64,000 nt of DNA from Pleurotus ostreatus/Saccharomyces cerevisiae fusant. Its lineage: Eukaryota; Opisthokonta. Below are positions 11,859-22,258 of the stretch, piece after piece. Location of the stretch: the NCBI GenBank assembly GCA_024196135.1, contig JAMQCK010000028.1, positions 62,001 through 126,000 on the forward strand, written 5' to 3'. A model generated the notes under the pieces. That model saw only the letters and a program-made list of their open reading frames with translations. It was not told the DNA's origin and searched no databases. The position numbers and the translations under genes were made by a program. Numbering within the stretch: the stretch's first letter is position 1; each line of letters starts with the position of its first letter.

Positions 11859-12185
11859 TATCCGACGAAGTGTTCTGGACAACGGCCTACTAAAGAGGCG
11901 CACGTGTGAGTAAAATTACAATATTGAAAGAGTGTGTGGTAGAGCTGCTGTAGTAACGAGCGCAGGGAATAGAGTGTATCCAAATATCATCCCAACCTCC
12001 TTCCAGACTCCTGTGTAGGGATGGACGGGCATCGGCGAGAGAAAGCGTCGTGAGACGAGGGAGAGCGGCGCGATTGATGCATGAGATGCGGGGTGCAGCT
12101 GGCAGGCGCGGACGGGGACGGCAGGAAGCAGCACGAAGAGATGATATCGATCACGACGACATACAAAGAACCCACTCTCCTTCTC

Positions 12186-13511
12186 CTACTCTCCTTCGTC
12201 CCCGCCCAGCGCCAGCCTCCACAGCCCATCCGTGCACGAGAGCCCGTCTGTGTCCGGTAAGCTGCCAAAGGTGATAGAACTCTCGCTCGGCGAGGATTGT
12301 CTATCGGCGTGGGGCAAGGTCGGCTCTTCGACTAGCACGGGTGCAACTTCATCGAGGCGCAAGTGCGACGGGCAATCGGAATCCAGTCCAAGTCGCCATA
12401 GCCCAAATGCGCAAGAGAGCCTATCGGTATCCGGCAAGCTTCCCAGAGCATATGAGCTAGAGTCGTCGCCCAGCGAGTTACCGAAGCTACTCTCATCTAA
12501 CGAATCGTCAAAATTGTCGTCCTGCGAGTCGTCGAGATCGTCGCGTAGCGAGTCATCGAGGTCGTCCGGCAGGTCATCAGAGTAGCTGTCGTCCAGCGAG
12601 CTGTAGACGTCGCCATCGTCCAGCGCGGAATCGAGGTCACTATCGTCCGATGCCTCGTAGCATCGTATTCGATCCCAAGCAGCGTCGAGCGCAGCCTCAC
12701 CGCCGGCGTCCCGCGCGATGAGGCGTATCGGAGACCGGTCAACGAGGACGGGGAGCGCATCCTGCAGGGTCGTTTGTCAGTCGTACTTCTCGGGTTGGAC
12801 GACAGAGGGGTTAAGGACACGCACATCGCAGATGAAGGCACTCATATCCTGCCAAGCCGTCTCCGAGCACTCGACGTCGCCGGGATGTCGCGCCTGTCCG
12901 AGTACGTCTTCTTTCTCTCCTGCCCTGCCCGTCTCGTGGTCCTGCCAACGTCCTCCAGCCTCCTCCGTATCCGGCTCGCCCGCGAGGAAGGGGGTGATGG
13001 GAGTGGGCGCGCGCAAACCAAAGCCAAAGAGCTGGTAGAGCCCGGGTCCGTCTACGCCGAAAGGGAGCGCAGCTCCGTCGAAAGGGGGCACAGCTCCGCT
13101 GAGGGGTCCCGCCGATCCAGCGCAGCCGAAACGGCCGTCCAAGCATATAGGCGAGCGCAGAGAGAAGGAGTCGCCCTCGAAGTCGAAGAAGGCGGAGGGG
13201 GAGTAGGTGAAGGGCGAGTAAGGGGAGGAGTAGGGGGCCGGCCCGGAGAACGGGTCCTGCGAGGCGGCATCGTCCAGCAAATCCGCGTCGTCGTTGTCAT
13301 AGTCTAGCGGTGCGTCGTCGTCCAGCGGCGTAAGCGCACATACATCGCGTATATGCGTCGTATCCGCGACCATCGTCGTCGTGGTCGTGTTCTTCGTGCG
13401 CGTGTCGATCATCGTCGCAGACGAGGGATTGAAGGTCGCAGACCAATAGTTGGACGTCACAGACGGATGTGTGAGCACGGAGCTGAAGACTTTCGATAGC
13501 ACAGCTGACAC
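12186..13511 (-). CDS. Hypothetical acidic, Ser/Asp-rich protein with an internal duplication
   Basis: I do not recognise this protein. Two exons (13511-12825 and 12761-12186, one 63-nt intron with gtgcgt donor and ctgcag acceptor) give 420 aa. The first half is Thr/Ser/Pro-rich with acidic runs (PLDYDNDDADLLDD) and aromatic YSSPYSPFTYSPSAFFDF. The second half is strongly acidic (SDDLPDDLDDSLRDDLDDSQ). Near the C-terminus a segment occurs twice, LPDTDRLSCAFGLWRLGLD and LPDTDGLSCTDGLWRLALG. There is no signal peptide or membrane segment. A Met at about residue 34 (MIDTR) is an alternative start. It could be a lineage-specific disordered protein; the long open frame across a clean intron argues for a real gene, but proof is lacking. 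Confidence 0.5.
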
Positions 13512-13828
13512 GAGAGAGCGAGAGCAGGCGGGACAATGGCGTTCAACGCGTTGGGCAAGGCGGTCAACGCGTCCGGGACGGCGATCAACGCTTGAGAGGC
13601 AGGAAGACGATCAACGTCGGGCGTAGACGAGACAAGGAGAGGAAGGAACGGTCTACGTTCGGGTGGAGATGATGATGGAAGGAAACAAGCAGAAATTGAG
13701 GTCGATCGCTGCGATCGCGCTTGTGGTACAGTATTCCTTCGTTTCTCGATGGCGTCGTGAATTACGTTCGGGTACAAGATCGTTTGGGCTAGCGCTCGTC
13801 AGACATCGAGATAATATATCTTAAGGCG

Positions 13829-13833
13829 AAAAA
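13829..13833 (-). terminator. Pol III terminator of the tRNA-Ala gene
   Basis: Five T on the minus strand, about 20 nt past the tRNA 3' end, the usual pol III stop signal. Confidence 0.6.
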
Positions 13834-13853
13834 GATATTCAATACATTGTCAG

Positions 13854-13934
13854 TGGATGTTAGGAGGATCGAACTCCTGGCCTTTCGCATTACCTGTATG
13901 CAAAGCGAACGCGCTACCACTGCGCTAAACACCC
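13854..13934 (-). tRNA. tRNA-Ala (anticodon TGC) with a 9-nt intron
   Basis: Reading the minus strand, all four arms fold. The acceptor stem is GGGTGTT/AACATCC (one G-U) with discriminator A. The D-arm is GCGC/GCGC around AGTGGTA. The anticodon stem is TTCGC/GCGAA. The T-arm is AGGAG-TTCGATC-CTCCT. The anticodon loop is 16 nt, which fits TT-TGC-A, then a 9-nt intron (TACAGGTAA) after position 37, then T, giving a 72-nt mature tRNA before CCA. The T-arm also supplies the B box (GTTCGATCC). The exact intron borders are inferred from standard eukaryotic placement. Confidence 0.88.
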
Positions 13935-14160
13935 ATCTCTTTGCAAATGGCCATCATACTGCTACACGCCGTTCTTGTGAGGCCGTTGTTTTCGAAAAAA
14001 ATTGGTCATCGCTCACTCTTCTTCTAAGTAGCACACAATGGCAGGAATCCTCCATAGCGCATGAATTGTGTAAAGCTACAACGCTAACCACTGGTATACA
14101 AGAGAGGAATGCACGATTGCCCCAAAAAATCCTTTTCGAGTCCTCAGTCGAGTCCATCGC

Positions 14161-15123
14161 TCAGTAGACGCCTGCTGGCGCACTCCGCCGTTCCATAATG
14201 GCGACTCCCGACGATCTGCGCATTGTCAGCGATGGGCACATCTGTTCAACGCAGCGACTCACGTTCCAATCCTCCCCGCGCCCGCGTCAAACATTTCCTT
14301 GCATTTCTCAAACGTCCTGATCCCTGCACTCGCCTTCACCTGCACGCCCCGGTCGCGCACCGTCTTCCACATCAGACGCACGTCCGCCGCGCTCGCGCCT
14401 CCGCCCGCAAAACCCGTGCAGGTCTTCACCCATGCCGCACCCGCCTCTGCCGCGATGTACGCTCCCGCGACCTTTTGCGCGTCCGAGAGGAAGACAGTCT
14501 CGAGGATGACCTTCACGTCCGCGGGTGCGGCGGCTTTGACGACTGCAGCAATGTCGTTGTAGACGGTTGCAAAGTCTCCGGCTTTGAGCGCCCCGAGATT
14601 GATTACCATGTCCACCTCAGCGGCGCCGTCGCGAACGGCCTCGGCGGCCTCACTGGGAAAGGGGTCAATGATCGGTGGGCAGGTGGGACGAGGGGGACGC
14701 ACAAGGCCTTCGCGCTCGACTTGCCCGCGCCTTGGGGGAAGCCGATCACGGCGCAGGGGACTGTCTTCGCTCCCTTCAGCCGCTTCGCCACTCGGGGGAT
14801 GTGCCATCCATGTACGCAGACCGCCTGTAACCCCGCATCAGTCAACCACGATCGGCGATCGAGCAGCTCCCCGCACGCACCTTGAACCCATGCTTAAGCG
14901 CCTCATCACATACAGCCTCGATCTGTTCGGGCGTCGCGTCGGGGGCGAGGAGGGTATGATCGATCGCCTGCGCGACCTGCTGGTCCGGCCCACTGAGGAG
15001 GGACAGCGCGGTGAGGGGTTTCGTGTTGTCCGAGATCACACGCCCGAGCTTCAGCTTGATCATCCCGTCCCACTCGCTATTCGTGCGCGCCGCAGGCTGC
15101 GCTGGCTGTGCCGGGCTCGCCAT
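14161..15123 (-). CDS. deoC: Deoxyribose-phosphate aldolase (DERA)
   Basis: Class I aldolase that splits 2-deoxyribose-5-phosphate into glyceraldehyde-3-phosphate and acetaldehyde, in cytosolic deoxynucleoside breakdown. Exons: 15123-14881, 14824-14703, 14652-14263, 14215-14161 (269 aa; family usually 220-260). IDHTLLAPDATPEQI marks the start of the TIM barrel. GAAEVDMVINLGALK carries the conserved Asp136, VKTCTGF holds the Schiff-base Lys198, and VKASAGIRT holds the second active-site Lys228. It ends in GAGRIGTSSGVAIM, the phosphate-binding segment. An N-terminal extension of about 35 residues (AQPAQPAARTNSEWD) is Ala/Pro-rich and without clear targeting features. All active-site residues are present, so it should be functional. 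Confidence 0.93.
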
Positions 15124-16880
15124 GTTGTTGTGGGGATCGTGCGCCTGGGGACGACGTGCGGGGAATGGATGCGCGAGGGGAAAGGGGGATTATCCAGTAC
15201 AGATCAGAGAATAGAGCACAGGTGATCCAGACCCCGCCGCACGACTGCCGAATCTGAATGGGAAGGGGAAAAGGAGAAGCTAGAGAAGGGAAGAGGGGAA
15301 AGAAGCGGAGGATAAATGTGGGAGTCGCGCCAGCAGAGCGCGCTCGCTCATATAGCGCCAGCACATGACGCCGAAGGTCCCGCGCGGCCTTGGCGCGAAA
15401 GCCGACGCGAGGGCGTTTGGGCGCACCGCTGATTGGCTTGAGAGAGCCTGCTGCGCCGGCGCGGGTGAGACATCCAGTGCTGGGACTCGCGTCGGCCTCG
15501 CGCGCTGGGTGATGGTTGGTTGGCCGGGGCCGCTGATCCAGAACTTCCAGCTATGTTTGGCAGGATGCGAGGTTTGGCTGTGTTTGATGGCGGGCTGTGT
15601 ACGGATTAGGCAACGGACGATGCTGAGCAGCCTATCCTGGCGTTCGGCCTGAATCCACGACGGATGTCCACTGTCCAGCTATGTGGCGGGATAGGCAGGC
15701 GTATGGACCGAGGCGGGGAAGGGCGAGGCACACGGATGAGGGCCAGGAACTCCTCAGCGCGAACCCGAAATCGATGGACGAAAAAGGATGCATGGGCTTG
15801 TGTGGTACGGGCAACAGTGGCTGCCATTGAAGAGAAAGAGGACGGTCCGGAGGAGGGGAGGCAGCGGCGGCAAAGCGTGAGAGACCGCGTAGAGCCGCCG
15901 CCTCGTTGCAGTCGATGATCTGGAGATCGTCCAATGGCAGCTGGAGATGAGAAGATGGCATCCGCAAGTGCAAAGTGACAGGAGCATCGTGCCAAATGGA
16001 AGATACTTCACAAGTTAGAGCCCGACAGAACAATTGCGGCGAAGAAGGTCACGTATGTTTAACGATCGTCGTGATAATGTTGCGTATCATGGCGATGATC
16101 TACGCTGCGGAAGAGCAATGGGACTAGTCAGTGAGGCTAGAAGTGAGGATGAGGAGCATGCGGGCGAAGTGATACGGACGATCTCGCGGATGCGCGAAAG
16201 CCTGCATAATCTGCCAGAGCAGGAGTTGTACCAGGCCCGGCTACCTAAAAGGAATCGTTGCGTCCGCTACAGACTGTCAGCTGACAGTGCAGCGCACGAT
16301 AATCACAAGGGGAATGCCGCTGGGTCAGAAGCAAGAGGAGGCAGATATAAAATAGAAAGGTGATTCGTACGATAGCACACACTTTCCCGGTCGTCTTCTA
16401 CTCGAAAGGACACTCGGCTACAACAAGACCACAGTAGGCACCTGCCACATCGCGCCAGCAAGAGCCTGAGTTGAGATGGACCTAGACATGGCCTATCTCA
16501 AGACCACGCACAAGAAAAACCAAATTCTTCACGCTGGAGGAGAAACCGTACGACGGCGGCCTTATCCGTATCAAGTCGGAGCAAACAATCTCCCGCAGAA
16601 TGTACGGAGGCGGGAACTGACGACGACTCCAGCGGCCGTGAGGGAAGATTGAGGCGAAGAGCTGCTTGTCAAGAAGGCAACGACAAAGTAGAACGGTGAA
16701 TGTCAGGAGCAAGTCTGCGTTGTCGTCGTCCTTGGCGGTGTAGGTCGGTCCGGTCGGCCGGCGCGCTTGGACCATGGCGCGACCCGGGCGCGTCGGGATG
16801 TTCCGGGCCGCCGTATTGGGGCGGCGAATTTCGTGCGACGCGGGTTGCTTCTCCCCATCGCGCGTAGCTCTCCCTCAGTC
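15124..16880. other. 1.76-kb intergenic region between DERA and PDH E1 alpha (divergent)
   Basis: I find no gene I can support. Open frames on both strands are short, overlap one another and resemble nothing. There is a TATAAAA at 16346-16352 (+). About 140 bp further on, a 59-codon frame starting at ATG 16476 (MDLDMAYLKTTHKKN) could belong to a very small gene, but evidence is thin. The rest is probably promoter and 5' UTR. Confidence 0.4.
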
Positions 16881-18346
16881 ATGGCATCTCTCGCTCGCGC
16901 TCGTCTTGCTGGCCGGTTGGTGCGTAGGCCTCAGCTTGGGGGGAGCGGTTGCGCGAGACGAACGCGCCAGCTCCACGCGGTGCTGCAATGCTAATGCATT
17001 CCCCAGGCCTCTGCCTCCCGCCCCGCCGTCTTCGCGCCGGCGACCCTCCGCGCGCGCTGGATACAGACGTCGGCCGACACGACGCAGCTGCACGAGTCCC
17101 CGTCCGACTTCAGCCAGCCGTTCAAGGTCAAGATCCACGAGGACAGCTTCCGCGCGCACAACTGCGAGATGCCGGAGCTTGACGTCGATGTCACGAAGGA
17201 CGAGCTCTTGACAATGTACAGCCAGATGCAGACTATGCGCCGCATGGAGATGGCCGCAGACGCGCTGTACAAGGCGAAGTTAATCCGTGGTTTCTGTCAT
17301 TTGGCGATCGGCCAGGTGCGTGTGCCGTCCTTCCCGCTAAGAGTTTCGACTGACCCCGTTCAAGGAAGCGGTTTCAGTCGGCCTGGAGCACGGCATCCAT
17401 AAGGATGACCTCGTCATCACCGGCTACCGCTGCCATCCCTTCGCTGTCCTTCGTGGGGGTACCATTGTTGGTGTCCTCGGCGAGCTCCTCGGTCGTCAGT
17501 GCGGCATGTCGCACGGCAAGGGCGGCTCCATGCACATCTTCACTCCCACTTTCTTCGGCGGCAACGGTATCGTTGGTGCCCAAGTCCCCGTTGGCGCCGG
17601 TCTTGCTTTCGCCCTCAAGTACCGCCAGAAGGACAACTGCTCCTTCGCGCTTTACGGTGACGGTGCCAGCAACCAGGGTCAGGTCTTCGAGGCGTTCAAC
17701 ATGGCCAAGCTCTGGAACCTCCCGTGTGTCTTCGTTTGCGAGAACAACAAGTACGGTATGGGCACGAGCGCGGAGCGCAGCTCGATGAACACCGAGTACT
17801 TCAAGCGTGGAGACAAGATCCCGGGTATCCAGGTGAACGGCATGGACATCATCGCGACTCGCCAGGCTGCTGCATACGCGCGCAAGTGGACCGTCGACGA
17901 CAAGCGTGGTCCGCTCCTCGTTGAGTTCGTCACCTACCGCTACGGTGGTCACTCGTGAGTGTCGCCTTGCCTCTGCCTGCTGGGTTCGTGCTGACCCTCC
18001 TTCAGCATGTCTGACCCGGGCACGACCTACCGCTCTCGCGAGGAGGTCCAGCGTATGCGTAGCACCCAGGACCCCATCCGTGGTCTCCAGCGCTACATCG
18101 AGGAGTGGGGTGTCGCCAGCGAGCAGGAGCTCAAGGTGTGTTGTGCCGGCCGATGTTTCGTTGCCCGTCTAATACATTTTCTAGGCCCTCGACAAGAAGG
18201 CGAAGCAGGAGGTCGATGAGGCGGTCGAGATTGCCAAGGCGTCTCCGGAGCCCAGCATGGAGGACTTCTGGGCAGATGTCTACTACAAGGGCACCGAGCC
18301 CCCCTTCCTCCGCGGGCGTGAGCGCGAGGAGGTCCACTACTACTAG
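16881..18346 (+). CDS. PDA1: Pyruvate dehydrogenase E1 component, alpha subunit (mitochondrial)
   Basis: Thiamine-diphosphate subunit of E1 (alpha2beta2) in the mitochondrial pyruvate dehydrogenase complex; it decarboxylates pyruvate and passes the acetyl group to E2 lipoate. Exons: 16881-16919, 17007-17315, 17365-17954, 18006-18135, 18185-18346 (409 aa; yeast Pda1 420). The Arg-rich start (MASLARARLAGRL) plus exon 2 looks like a mitochondrial presequence. The core holds FCHLAIGQEAVSVGLEHG, RGGTIVGVLGELLGR, MSHGKGGSMH, and the ThDP motif GDG (214-216) to NN (243-244). YRYGGHS-MSDPGTTYR contains regulatory phosphorylation site 1 (Ser313), the PDH kinase target; an intron falls inside the codon of that Ser. 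Apparently intact. Confidence 0.96.
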
Positions 18347-18889
18347 ACGGATGACCTTGTGGTCTGTCTGTCGGTGGTTCGACTTCTTATGGTGCACTTG
18401 TTTGACATGCATATGGCGGTGTAGAGGATGCTAGCATACTGTGACGGAGGCCCTTCGTAGACGCATCGGGGATTGGGTGCGTTTGCGGCAGCGCGGCATA
18501 AAATACGGGGCATGTATATCCTAGATTTCACTATTCATGCGCGGGCCGTTAGTAGAAACTCGATGGGATTGTCAAATGGCCTTTGGAGTCGAACGGTCAG
18601 GCGACTTGCATAGGTGAGATTCTTCGCTGCTGCAAGTTCAACACGTTCTACGTCGCTCGTCACTTCTTCCAGGAAGAGGACTTCGCACTGCTTTTGAAGG
18701 TCAATCAATGCATTGCTGAGAGTATGAACAGCTGTCTACACATGGCACAACAGTACACGAATCATGCCTATATGGACCAGACGCCGGACGAACATGAATA
18801 GACGAGTCAATAAGTAACAGAACGATCCAGTGAGTGGGTGATTAACAAGAGCAATGCGGGTGCGGGAACAATGCGAATGCAAGTGTGGA
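18347..18889. other. Tail-to-tail spacer between PDA1 and the F-box/LRR gene
   Basis: 543 bp between convergent genes. Only a 72-codon open frame (18583-18801) without recognisable features; it probably holds the two 3' UTRs. Confidence 0.45.
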
Positions 18890-20500
18890 TTATGATACAG
18901 GTGTGTTGGGCGTGTCCGTCCCCTCCATGGTGATCATGTCTGCCTGGTGGCTCGTGCACTGCAGGTTGAGCCCCCGCTCGCGCACGATGCGCAGCCGTGC
19001 GCGCGCGTCTGCGTCCATCGACGCGACCACGTCGTGCAGCTCAACGCGCGTGAAGTTCGCGACATCACCCGTGCGCGGTCCCTCTCCTGGAGTTCGCGCT
19101 CGATATCGGCTCTCGATCATGTTCGCCGCGAGCGCGCCGTCGACGGGCCCCTCGAACGGTACCATCACGCGCACTTGTAGATCGAGGAGCTTGGGCAGGA
19201 ATGGCGTGTGCGGTCGCTCGACGTCGCACGCGCACGGGCGGAAGTGCAGGGCGTGTATGAGGTGATCCGTCGGCAGTCGGTGGACGGTGATGTGCAGCGC
19301 CTGCACTGTCGGCGCTTGGCGCAGCGCGTTGATCAGGTCCCCGTCGTGTATGCTGCGCCCTTCGAGGGTTAGGTTGCGCAAGCGTGAACGTGAGCGCTCG
19401 ATGAGTTGCGTCAGCACGTTGGCGTGAGGTCGCCAGTCGCGTAGGGTGAGCGTCCGAAGGACGGGTAGGGTGAGGTGTTGGAGGAACTGGGCATGCCCGC
19501 CGCCATAGAGCTGCAGAGAGCGCAGCTTCGTCATGACGAGGGGCTGCCAGCCTTCCGTGTCGGTGCTCTCGCCGCTCTCCGTGATCTCATTGATCGAGAG
19601 CTCCCATAAGACCGCCGTCGATCGGAGGGCTAGCAGGATGTTGGACAAGGAGCAGACACCGATCTTGAGGTGACCCAGGTTCCGGCACGGTATGCGGTAC
19701 TCGGACGACAGGTGCTGTATGCACAGCGACGTTAGCGTGTTCACGTCACCAAACGTGCGGTTACACCACTCGGCGAATTCGACGTCCGGGTGGTAGTCGT
19801 AGAGCGCCAGTCGGACGATGTTGTCGGCCTTTCCTGTTAGCATTCGTATGCTCGGCAAGAGCTTCCCGACGTGCGCGATGGTGAAAGAGGACCATCGGTG
19901 CGCCTGCGCGTCTAACAGCCGCATTGTCTCCAGTGCTTCGTCTGTCGCGAGTTCGTCGTCGATGTAGATGTTTAGTGGCAAGGTTCCGGAATGGGCTAGG
20001 CGCCAGCATACGAGCGGGTAATTTCGTCGTAGGAGGATGCGGTCGTGGAGAGCTGGGGTGTGGGTGGCGACATCTCTCCAGCGCTTGCACACAGACGCGA
20101 TCGTGAGGACGAACAGCCCTGGCCTTCGATGCTCTCGGTCTGGTAGAGACTGTGCGTGATACTCGTACAGGAATATCTCCTGGAGTATCTCTGGGGGTAA
20201 ACGGCGGATGGGGGCGGCGTAGCTGGTGTACTCGGCGTCTCGCCGCGCGAGAAGCTGACGCTGGGATTTAAGGGTGTCGAGGGTCGATTGTAGGTGGCTG
20301 ATCTCCGCGTCGTATTTCTCTAGCTCTTCCTTCGCACGGAGCGACGCATTACGCGCGTCGTTCACCTCCTTAGCCGAAGGGAAATAGCCATAGCGAAGCT
20401 GCGCCTCAAGAGATGGAAATGAGGTCAAGGGTGCATGTTTCTGGGCGAAGTCCTCGCATGACTGCGTGTAGCTCGTTTCAGAAGCCGGTGACGGTGGCAT
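18890..20500 (-). CDS. F-box protein with leucine-rich-repeat tail
   Basis: A typical Agaricomycete F-box/LRR adaptor (536 aa, no intron), presumed to bind Skp1 through the F-box and a substrate through the repeats. It starts at the Met of MPPSPASETSYTQ; the open frame continues upstream to 20719, but that stretch looks like 5' UTR. Residues about 45-95 form a coiled coil (KEELEKYDAEISHLQSTLD). The F-box follows (IRRLPPEILQEIFLYEY ... LTIASVCKRWRDVATHTP). The rest is irregular leucine-rich segments (LGHLKIGVCSLSNILLAL, LRSLQLYGGG, LPVLRTLTLRDW, LRNLTLEGRSI). It is unrelated in layout to the five CxxC/C2H2 F-box paralogs in this window. The substrate cannot be told from sequence. Confidence 0.85.
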   Translation of the reverse strand: MPPSPASETSYTQSCEDFAQKHAPLTSFPSLEAQLRYGYFPSAKEVNDARNASLRAKEELEKYDAEISHLQSTLDTLKSQRQLLARRDAEYTSYAAPIRRLPPEILQEIFLYEYHAQSLPDREHRRPGLFVLTIASVCKRWRDVATHTPALHDRILLRRNYPLVCWRLAHSGTLPLNIYIDDELATDEALETMRLLDAQAHRWSSFTIAHVGKLLPSIRMLTGKADNIVRLALYDYHPDVEFAEWCNRTFGDVNTLTSLCIQHLSSEYRIPCRNLGHLKIGVCSLSNILLALRSTAVLWELSINEITESGESTDTEGWQPLVMTKLRSLQLYGGGHAQFLQHLTLPVLRTLTLRDWRPHANVLTQLIERSRSRLRNLTLEGRSIHDGDLINALRQAPTVQALHITVHRLPTDHLIHALHFRPCACDVERPHTPFLPKLLDLQVRVMVPFEGPVDGALAANMIESRYRARTPGEGPRTGDVANFTRVELHDVVASMDADARARLRIVRERGLNLQCTSHQADMITMEGTDTPNTPVS

Positions 20501-21297
20501 TGGGCTAGTTCCCGAGGGGAAAGACGCGTCCTGTCTACGAAGTTCACCGTCAGCTGGAGCGATGAATGACAATGTACCACGCACAATTTGTGGGACAATC
20601 CCCTGCGATACCAATCCGGTCCTTTTGGATGAAGTCTGCCCTGTCCTTCGGGCAGTCTTGTAGACGCTGCGTGCTGGGAGACCCCAAGTACCGAAACGAT
20701 CACCGGGGTGACTGCACACGACAAGGCATCAGTGTAAACACGTGCAAATCGAACATGCCATTGTTCTCTCGTCTGCTCCGCCATCATCAAACCTCTCTCT
20801 TGTCCGCGCTCCCACCGAAGCGATGCTGCCGCATTGAAGAAGCAGTCAGCATGGAAGCGTCTTGCACTCGTTTTATACCACGTACGCTCCACGCATCTCA
20901 CATCCCCAGTTCGCCAACGAGCTTCGCACAGGCTCGCGCTTCCATAACTTGGCCGGCCGCTATGACTTCCTTGCACCTTCGCAGCAAGTCTGTCATGCTG
21001 CTGTTTCTCATTTTCTGCTGCTCTGTTGCAGCTCATCAACGGCACGAAGTCACTAGATACATGCAGGTCTGTGCTGTCCTCGACCTGGTCTTCGCTCTCA
21101 ACTTGTGGTCTCCTTCGTGCAGTCATCGCTGCCCGGAAGTATTTTTCTGAACGACTTTTGTTCATGCACCGCTTCGAGACGTAGGCTTTCCTGGTCTGCC
21201 GTCCATTATTTCCTCTTGTCCATACAAGAGTGAGACATAAATCGGTCCTTATAATCTCCTAATAGTCCTTGTACTGTATTCCCCTACTCCAATCCTT
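20501..21297. other. Promoter region between divergent F-box/LRR and BTB genes
   Basis: 797 bp with head-to-head starts. Overlapping open frames on both strands (such as 20425-21165 minus and 20566-21150 plus) look random in composition, and I do not call them genes. It presumably holds both promoters. Confidence 0.4.
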
Positions 21298-22258
21298 ATG
21301 ACCATGAACAGCGAACACACCGAGGGATCGGAATTCACCCAGGATACGGACCTCAGCCGACCATGGTTCAGCGATGGCAACATCACACTTATCGCTGGCG
21401 ATAGTTCCTTCAGGGTGTTAAAATCCATCCTTGCCGCTCACTCGACGTTCTTTCGGGACCTCTTTCTGAGCGCATCGTACGAAGGTCCAAATGACTCTGA
21501 CGGTCTTCCCATCCTTCGGCTTCACGACGATCCCGCGGAGCTGTCCTGTTTCTTGCGCGCCATCTTTGATTCGAGGTACGCCCCAAAATGCACTACGCCT
21601 TCAGACGCTCATTTAAAGCTCTCTCCACAGTTACTTCAACACACATCCGTCGAGTCCCGTACCACCCACTACCTCCATCGTCGGCGTCCTGCGTCTCTCG
21701 CACAAGTACGACATCCGCCATCTACGTCATCGCGCCCTTCTTCACGCCGAACGCCTTGTCCCGACAACCTACGCCGCCTTTCGCGCAGGAGGTTCTATCA
21801 ACAGGCCTGCCGATACGTTCTACCTCCTTGCCGAGGTCGCCCTGGAGGTAGGAGCAGATTGGCTCCTACCGGCTGCCCTGGAAGCGGGCTCGCGGCATCT
21901 ACATTGGCTGCGAGAACACCACCAAACACTTTCAATGCGCATCGCAGAACATAACGATGTGCTCGAACGCTGCGCGGCGGGCTTGGAAGCAATTGATCAA
22001 GCCGGGCACGACCGTCTCGCCCTTTTCGACGTCGCGGATGCGGGATGCGTATGTTCATTTCAACGTTGCCGCCGCACATTCCAGCAAGTCAAGGATCGAT
22101 ACGCGTCTTCGTCTATGCCCGCTACGGGCATAGCTTGGCAGGAGATTGAACCAGAGTTGCGCGTGTGTGCGCAGTGTCTGCAGATTTGGAAGGAGCGCGA
22201 TACGCAGTGGGCTGTCAATTATTGGAATAGTCTTCCTGGTGTATATGGCCTGGGATGA
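21298..22258 (+). CDS. BTB/POZ domain protein
   Basis: BTB/POZ domains dimerise and often link to Cul3 ligases; this is a common expanded family in Agaricomycetes. Exons 21298-21575 and 21631-22258 give 301 aa. The BTB domain spans about 25-150: FSDGNITLIAGDSSFRVLKSILAAHS, FFRDLFLS, LRLHDDPAELSCFLRAIFDS. It continues past the intron with IVGVLRLSHKYDIRHLRHRA. A C-terminal region has CVCSFQRC and, about 40 residues later, RVCAQCLQIW. These Cys pairs recur in fungal BTB proteins of this type and may bind zinc. ATG 21304 is an alternative start two codons on. Binding partner unknown. Confidence 0.85.

Noticed and set aside
11463..11909. 148-codon frame inside and around the MITE as a transposase
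   Set aside because: No DDE-type motif, it crosses both TIRs into flanking DNA, and the composition is not protein-like.
12774..13307. 177-codon plus-strand open frame
   Set aside because: Antisense to the acidic orphan gene; composition (Arg/Gly/Glu/Val runs) is that of a mirror frame of Ser/Asp codons.
15606..16033. Minus-strand frames of 129-133 codons upstream of PDA1
   Set aside because: Several frames overlap with no codon preference, no splice pattern and no recognisable protein.
20501..20719. Upstream extension of the F-box/LRR gene to a Met at 20719
   Set aside because: The extra 73 residues are not F-box-family-like, while the Met at 20500 gives the usual short N-terminus before the coiled coil.
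20425..21165. 246-codon minus-strand frame upstream of the F-box/LRR start
   Set aside because: It overlaps the F-box gene start in another frame, has random-looking composition and no homology I can recall.
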